A stretch of DNA of 64,000 bases from Flavobacterium saccharophilum (lineage in GTDB: Bacteria > Bacteroidota > Bacteroidia > Flavobacteriales > Flavobacteriaceae). Both the position numbers and the translations under genes were made by a program. The stretch spans positions 248,001 to 312,000 of the forward strand of contig NZ_FRBY01000003.1 of assembly GCF_900142735.1 (NCBI RefSeq). Direction: 5' to 3'. The notes below the pieces were generated by a model. It had not been told where the DNA came from, did no database searches, and saw only the letters and a list, made by a program, of their open reading frames with translations. Positions 61,010-64,000 of the stretch are shown piece by piece; within the stretch, counting starts at the first letter, position 1; every line of letters starts with the position of its first letter.

Positions 61010-61909
61010 ATGAAAGAAGTATACATAGTTGAATTTCCATCAAATCTGGGTTTAAAAGAACCTCAACCCGGAAAAGAACCCGGCGTAAAAAAATTACCAG
61101 ACTGGTTATGGAAAAACAATTTGCATAAATTCATTCCGCATAAAGATATTATCCGACTTGATCCTCCAAAATATACCAGTAATAAGGATAATGAAACCCA
61201 AATTCTCAATGCAAATTCTTTAGTTGAATATGCCCGGGAACAAGCCTATTTAATAAATAATTTATTGACTCAAAATAAATTCCCTTTTATATTAGGCGGT
61301 GATTGCAGTATTCTATTAGGATCAGCAATTGCTTTAAAACAAAAAGGAAATTACGGTTTGTTCTATCTTGACGGCCATACCGATTTTATAAATGTTTCTT
61401 TATCTGAAACGGGAGGAGTTGGTGGAATGGCAGCGTCAATCGTAACAGGAAACGGACCTCAAAAACTAACCAATATCCTTAATTTATCTCCTTATATAAA
61501 AGAAGAAAATCTTTGGTGCGTAGGAAATCGCGAATATGATGATGAATACGAAAATGAGATTCGAAATTCTACTGCTACTTATTTAAGTCTTGAAATGTTG
61601 CGTAAACAAGGTATTGAAAATGGTGTAAAATCTTTTCTTTCCCAAATTGAAACAAAGAATTTGGATGGTTTTTGGCTTCATATTGATGTCGATGTTTTAA
61701 ATGATGCTGTAATGCCGTGCGTGGATAGCAGAACTCCTGATGGACTGACATATTCCGAATTTAATGAACTTACCTCCCATTTATTTCAAAGTGAAAAATT
61801 ATCAGGACTCGAAATAACCATTTTAGATCCTGATTTAGATACCAGCGGACAATACACAAAAGAATTCGTCGCTAATATTACTACTACATTCAACTCCTTT
61901 AAAAAATAG
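61010..61909 (+). CDS. Arginase/ureohydrolase family protein with GGDC variant
   Basis: This 299-residue protein has the arginase fold pattern: GGDCSILLG, DGHTD (Asp121, His123, Asp125) and HIDVDVLND (Asp226, Asp228) for the metal pair. The first ligand, a His in most GGDHS motifs, is Cys99 here. It may use a different metal or be a variant ureohydrolase acting on arginine, agmatine, guanidino acids or formiminoglutamate. It is a single gene between two terminators. Confidence 0.85.
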   Translation: MKEVYIVEFPSNLGLKEPQPGKEPGVKKLPDWLWKNNLHKFIPHKDIIRLDPPKYTSNKDNETQILNANSLVEYAREQAYLINNLLTQNKFPFILGGDCSILLGSAIALKQKGNYGLFYLDGHTDFINVSLSETGGVGGMAASIVTGNGPQKLTNILNLSPYIKEENLWCVGNREYDDEYENEIRNSTATYLSLEMLRKQGIENGVKSFLSQIETKNLDGFWLHIDVDVLNDAVMPCVDSRTPDGLTYSEFNELTSHLFQSEKLSGLEITILDPDLDTSGQYTKEFVANITTTFNSFKK

Positions 61910-61963
61910 ACTCAAATGATATTTTAAAAACTTCTTGTGGCAAATTTTAAAGTGAAATCAAAA

Positions 61964-61971
61964 TAATTTTG
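61964..61971 (+). promoter_or_regulatory. -7 box upstream of the carbonic anhydrase gene
   Basis: TAATTTTG (61964-61971) matches TAnnTTTG and lies about 58 bases before the ATG. A TTG at 61935-61937 is 26 bases away, longer than the usual spacing. Confidence 0.4.
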
Positions 61972-62028
61972 CGCGGTTCTAAAAATCACAAAGAACTCAA
62001 CATTAAAATAACTTTAAAAATTCATAAA

Positions 62029-62688
62029 ATGAAAATAAGAATCGCAATACTTGTCTTAATCGCTTTTTCTGTAATTAGTTGCAAAAAACACAAAACAGTA
62101 GAAGAAAAAATTTTAACTTCTCTCGAACAATTAACAGAGGGTAACCAAAGGTTTTTAAGTGGGAAATCAGCTCACCCACGTCAAAACAAAAAAACCGTTT
62201 TAGCCAATCAGGACGGACAAAAACCATTTGCGGTAGTGATTACCTGTTCAGACAGCAGAGTTTCGCCTGAAATCGTATTTGATCAGGGAATTGGTGATTT
62301 ATTTGTAATTCGAAATGCCGGAAATCTAATTTCTGATATCGATATGGGAAGTATCGAATACGCCGTCGAACATCTGGATACTAAATTAATCGTTGTTCTG
62401 GGCCACACAGAATGCGGTGCTATAAAAGCGTATATAAACGATAAAGACGGTTCGTACAAAAAACATTTCAATCATATTGACAACATTGTAGAAACAATTT
62501 CACAGGAAAAAGAAGAAGTTGATGCCGATAAAGCAACCCCAAAAGCAACTAATTATTTAGGGGCGATTAACGCTAATATCGAACATTCTGTAAAATTAAT
62601 TCAGGACAATCCAATTGTAAAAGAGCATCAGATAAAAATCGTTTCTATGCGATATGATGTACATACAGGAAAAGTAGTGGAGCTATAA
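62029..62688 (+). CDS. Beta-carbonic anhydrase, lipoprotein form
   Basis: This 219-residue enzyme converts CO2 to bicarbonate. It carries the zinc ligands Cys73, His126 and Cys129 (CSDSRVSPEIVFDQ, LGHTECGA) with Asp75 and Arg77. Its N-terminus, MKIRIAILVLIAFSVISC, has a lipobox with Cys18, so it should be membrane-anchored and exported, unlike the usual cytoplasmic beta class. The start at ATG 62029 gives this signal; an upstream in-frame TTG does not. Confidence 0.9.
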   Translation: MKIRIAILVLIAFSVISCKKHKTVEEKILTSLEQLTEGNQRFLSGKSAHPRQNKKTVLANQDGQKPFAVVITCSDSRVSPEIVFDQGIGDLFVIRNAGNLISDIDMGSIEYAVEHLDTKLIVVLGHTECGAIKAYINDKDGSYKKHFNHIDNIVETISQEKEEVDADKATPKATNYLGAINANIEHSVKLIQDNPIVKEHQIKIVSMRYDVHTGKVVEL

Positions 62689-62708
62689 TTAAACTCAAAC
62701 AAAATATC

Positions 62709-62745
62709 AAAATCCGATTTGTGAAAACAGATCGGATTTTTTTTT
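62709..62745 (+). terminator. GAAA-loop terminator after the carbonic anhydrase gene
   Basis: AAAATCCGATTTG (62709-62721) pairs with CAGATCGGATTTT (62728-62740) around TGAAAA and ends in T. The compensatory change CAG/TTG versus CAAG/TTTG keeps the stem. Confidence 0.88.
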
Positions 62746-62814
62746 AAAATGAAATGGCTGTAGAGTTAGAATAACATCCGCTTAAAATATTTCTTTCGTA
62801 AAAATAAAAATTTA

Positions 62815-62845
62815 TTGATAAACAATAAATTTTTATTTATATTTG
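62815..62845 (+). promoter_or_regulatory. Predicted promoter of the DUF2975-HTH operon
   Basis: TTG at 62815-62817 and TATATTTG at 62838-62845 are spaced by 20 bases, close to the Flavobacterium consensus. The start codon lies 28 bases downstream. Confidence 0.65.
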
Positions 62846-62872
62846 CTGTATATTTATTTAAAATCAAAAATC

Positions 62873-63412
62873 ATGTCAAAAAATTCTACTTACATTTTAA
62901 AACTCCTGAATGTAGTTTCATGGATTGTTTTTATTGGACTTTGTATAAAAGCAGGTTCACTATTATGCTCTTATGGCGTAAGCATGTTTATCAATGAGGT
63001 CGGAGCAAAAAACCTGTCATTGGGTTTAGATCTGTCTGAATTAAAAGCCTATGACGTTGTAGATTATTCCATTATGGTTTTCTGCATTACGACAATTACT
63101 ATATTCGAAGCATTACTATTTTATGCCGTTATTCAAATTTTCTTAAAAATTAATTACGTTAGTCCATTTCATGAAACAATTGGAAAATTGATCCAGAAAA
63201 TGAGCGGCTTCTCTCTATTAATTGGTATTTTCAGTAACATAACAGTTTCTTATTCAGGAAAATTCACCGCTATGGGAATGAACCTGTCGCAATTAACAGA
63301 ACATATTGGACATGGTGATGCCTTTTTATTTTTCGCCGGAATCTTATACTTCATCTCACAGCTGTTTGCAAAAGGAATTGAATTACAAAAAGAAAACGAA
63401 TTAACAATCTAA
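62873..63412 (+). CDS. DUF2975 membrane protein
   Basis: This 179-residue protein has four membrane spans and the DUF2975 layout with a central conserved PFHETIGKLIQKMSGFSL. It is paired with a Cro/CI-type regulator gene two bases downstream, an arrangement seen in many genomes. The role is unknown and the pair may be a membrane-linked regulatory unit. ATG 62873 was chosen; an upstream TTG start overlaps the promoter. Confidence 0.85.
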   Translation: MSKNSTYILKLLNVVSWIVFIGLCIKAGSLLCSYGVSMFINEVGAKNLSLGLDLSELKAYDVVDYSIMVFCITTITIFEALLFYAVIQIFLKINYVSPFHETIGKLIQKMSGFSLLIGIFSNITVSYSGKFTAMGMNLSQLTEHIGHGDAFLFFAGILYFISQLFAKGIELQKENELTI

Positions 63413-63414
63413 CT

Positions 63415-63618
63415 ATGCCAATAATAGTAAACTTAGATGTAATGATGGCCAAAAGGAAAATGTCATTAAACGAACTTTCAGAAAAAGTAGATCTCACCCT
63501 TTCTAACCTTTCAATCCTAAAAACCGGCAAGGCAAAAGCCGTACGTTTTAGTACTCTCGAAGCAATTTGTAAAGTATTAGAATGCCAACCCGGCGATATA
63601 TTAGAATTTGTAGAATAA
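63415..63618 (+). CDS. Small Cro/CI-type helix-turn-helix regulator
   Basis: This 67-residue protein is almost only a helix-turn-helix domain (LSEKVDLTLSNLSILKTGKA, FSTLEAICKVLECQPGDILE), of the YozG-type. It starts two bases after the DUF2975 gene, so both are translated from one message. It likely controls its own operon. The target sites are not known. Confidence 0.92.
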   Translation: MPIIVNLDVMMAKRKMSLNELSEKVDLTLSNLSILKTGKAKAVRFSTLEAICKVLECQPGDILEFVE

Positions 63619-63642
63619 ATACACTACATAGAATTTCAAAAC

Positions 63643-63677
63643 AAAATCCGATTTGTGAAAGCAAGTCGGTTTTTTTA
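63643..63677 (+). terminator. GAAA-loop terminator after the HTH gene
   Basis: CCGATTTG (63648-63655) pairs with CAAGTCGG (63662-63669) around TGAAAG, followed by eight T. It is the third plus-strand copy of the family. Confidence 0.88.
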
Positions 63678-63680
63678 TTT

Positions 63681-63801
63681 GGGCGTGCCACCATCACAAT
63701 AAGAGGGCAAAACTACTTTGCGCATATACGCCCTCTTATCGCGATGCTGTCGGGCTATCCATGCTACTTCGGTAGCTTATTCCTATCCCTCACGCGGTCC
63801 A
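63681..63801. repeat. Structured repeat element or possible RNA
   Basis: The element is bounded by GCGTG (63683-63687) and CACGC (63791-63795). It holds a perfect 10-base stem, ATAAGAGGGC (63699-63708) with GCCCTCTTAT (63730-63739), then GCTAC-TTCG-GTAGC (63763-63776), a hairpin with the stable UUCG loop. CATC/GATG (63692, 63743) may extend the first stem. CGGGCTATCC and CCTATCCC lie between. It is much more GC-rich than its surroundings and has no believable frame. I recall similar words as intergenic repeats in Bacteroidota, but cannot verify it here. Confidence 0.55.
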
Positions 63802-63913
63802 GTTTTCATAAGAAGATATTATTCATAAATTTTTGTAATAAAAAAAGACTATTTTAGATTAAGAATTAAATCATCAAAAATTCAACAAATTATTTTCTAC
63901 AAAATATATTGAT

Positions 63914-64000
63914 ATGAATCCAACGGTACAAGATTATAACAATTTACAAAGTGATTCAGACAAAGAAATTTGCAATCAACTTGCCGCAATAATTAACGAA
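63914..64000 (+). CDS. 5' end of a truncated protein, possibly DUF1801 family
   Basis: ATG 63914 opens a frame that runs to the window end, 29 residues: MNPTVQDYNNLQSDSDKEIC and more. The start resembles proteins of the DUF1801 type with a Lys/Glu-rich N-terminus, but too little is visible for a firm family call. Confidence 0.5.
   Translation, partial: MNPTVQDYNNLQSDSDKEICNQLAAIINE

Noticed and set aside
63582..63857. 91-residue plus-strand frame at the right edge
   Set aside because: It overlaps the HTH gene end, a terminator and the structured element, and its composition is not protein-like.

Overview
The window is low-GC DNA from a Bacteroidota chromosome, most likely a Flavobacterium or close relative. 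The grounds are two SusC/SusD outer-membrane uptake pairs, several matches to the Bacteroidota promoter (-7 box TAnnTTTG), a Rho factor with an Asn/Gln-rich insertion, flavobacterial families such as DUF3667 and DUF4293, and many intergenic inverted repeats. No prophage, integrase, transposase gene, CRISPR array, tRNA or rRNA was seen.

Layout. (1) 1-2319: end of a truncated gene, a lipoprotein, an endonuclease/phosphatase-fold protein and a methyltransferase. (2) 2379-21752: a nitrate-assimilation and molybdenum-cofactor island. An ABC nitrate importer (ATPase, permease, binding protein) and a barrel porin lie on the minus strand. A divergent FNR-like regulator follows, then a single-chain nitrate reductase fused to its own NAD(P)H/FAD reductase and BFD domain, and a nitrite/sulfite-reductase-like protein ending in a rubredoxin. 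After a Lys-rich DNA-binding-like protein comes a long minus-strand run: moeA, a TauE/SafE exporter, mobA, cobA, moaD, moeB-rhodanese, moaE, a moaC-moaB fusion and moaA. One 16-base motif recurs at three promoters of this island. (3) 21753-39540: a sulfur-scavenging region with SusC/D, two sulfatases, a fatty-acid hydroxylase family protein, a rhodanese-thioredoxin protein, a YeiH-type exporter and a second SusC/D pair. The first SusC gene is preceded by a leader with two tiny ORFs, one carrying a Cys-Cys pair, and a hairpin. (4) 39668-48433: DUF1810, ornithine aminotransferase, an Lrp regulator, cyanophycinase, a penicillin-acylase family hydrolase, a dienelactone hydrolase, DUF3667 and an M28 peptidase. 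(5) 48635-64000: housekeeping genes (rho, truA, lpdA), a LuxR/histidine-kinase pair, a phosphoesterase, an SPFH protein, an ABC exporter, an HNH-like protein, an arginase-family enzyme, a lipoprotein beta-carbonic anhydrase, a DUF2975/HTH pair, a structured repeat element and the start of one more gene.

How it fits together. In region 2, nitrate would cross the outer membrane through the porin and the inner membrane through the ABC importer. The fused reductase would then reduce it, using the cofactor made by the moa/moe/mob genes. CobA starts siroheme synthesis, which implies a siroheme nitrite (or sulfite) reductase, yet no canonical one lies in the window; the rubredoxin-bearing reductase-like protein takes its place in the operon. 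Region 3 looks like uptake of sulfated organic molecules, their desulfation, and handling of the released sulfur.

The most interesting items are the nitrate reductase fusion with its odd reductase-like partner, the FNR-like regulon motif, the cysteine-containing leader before SusC, a family of GAAA-loop terminators, and a structured repeat near the right edge.
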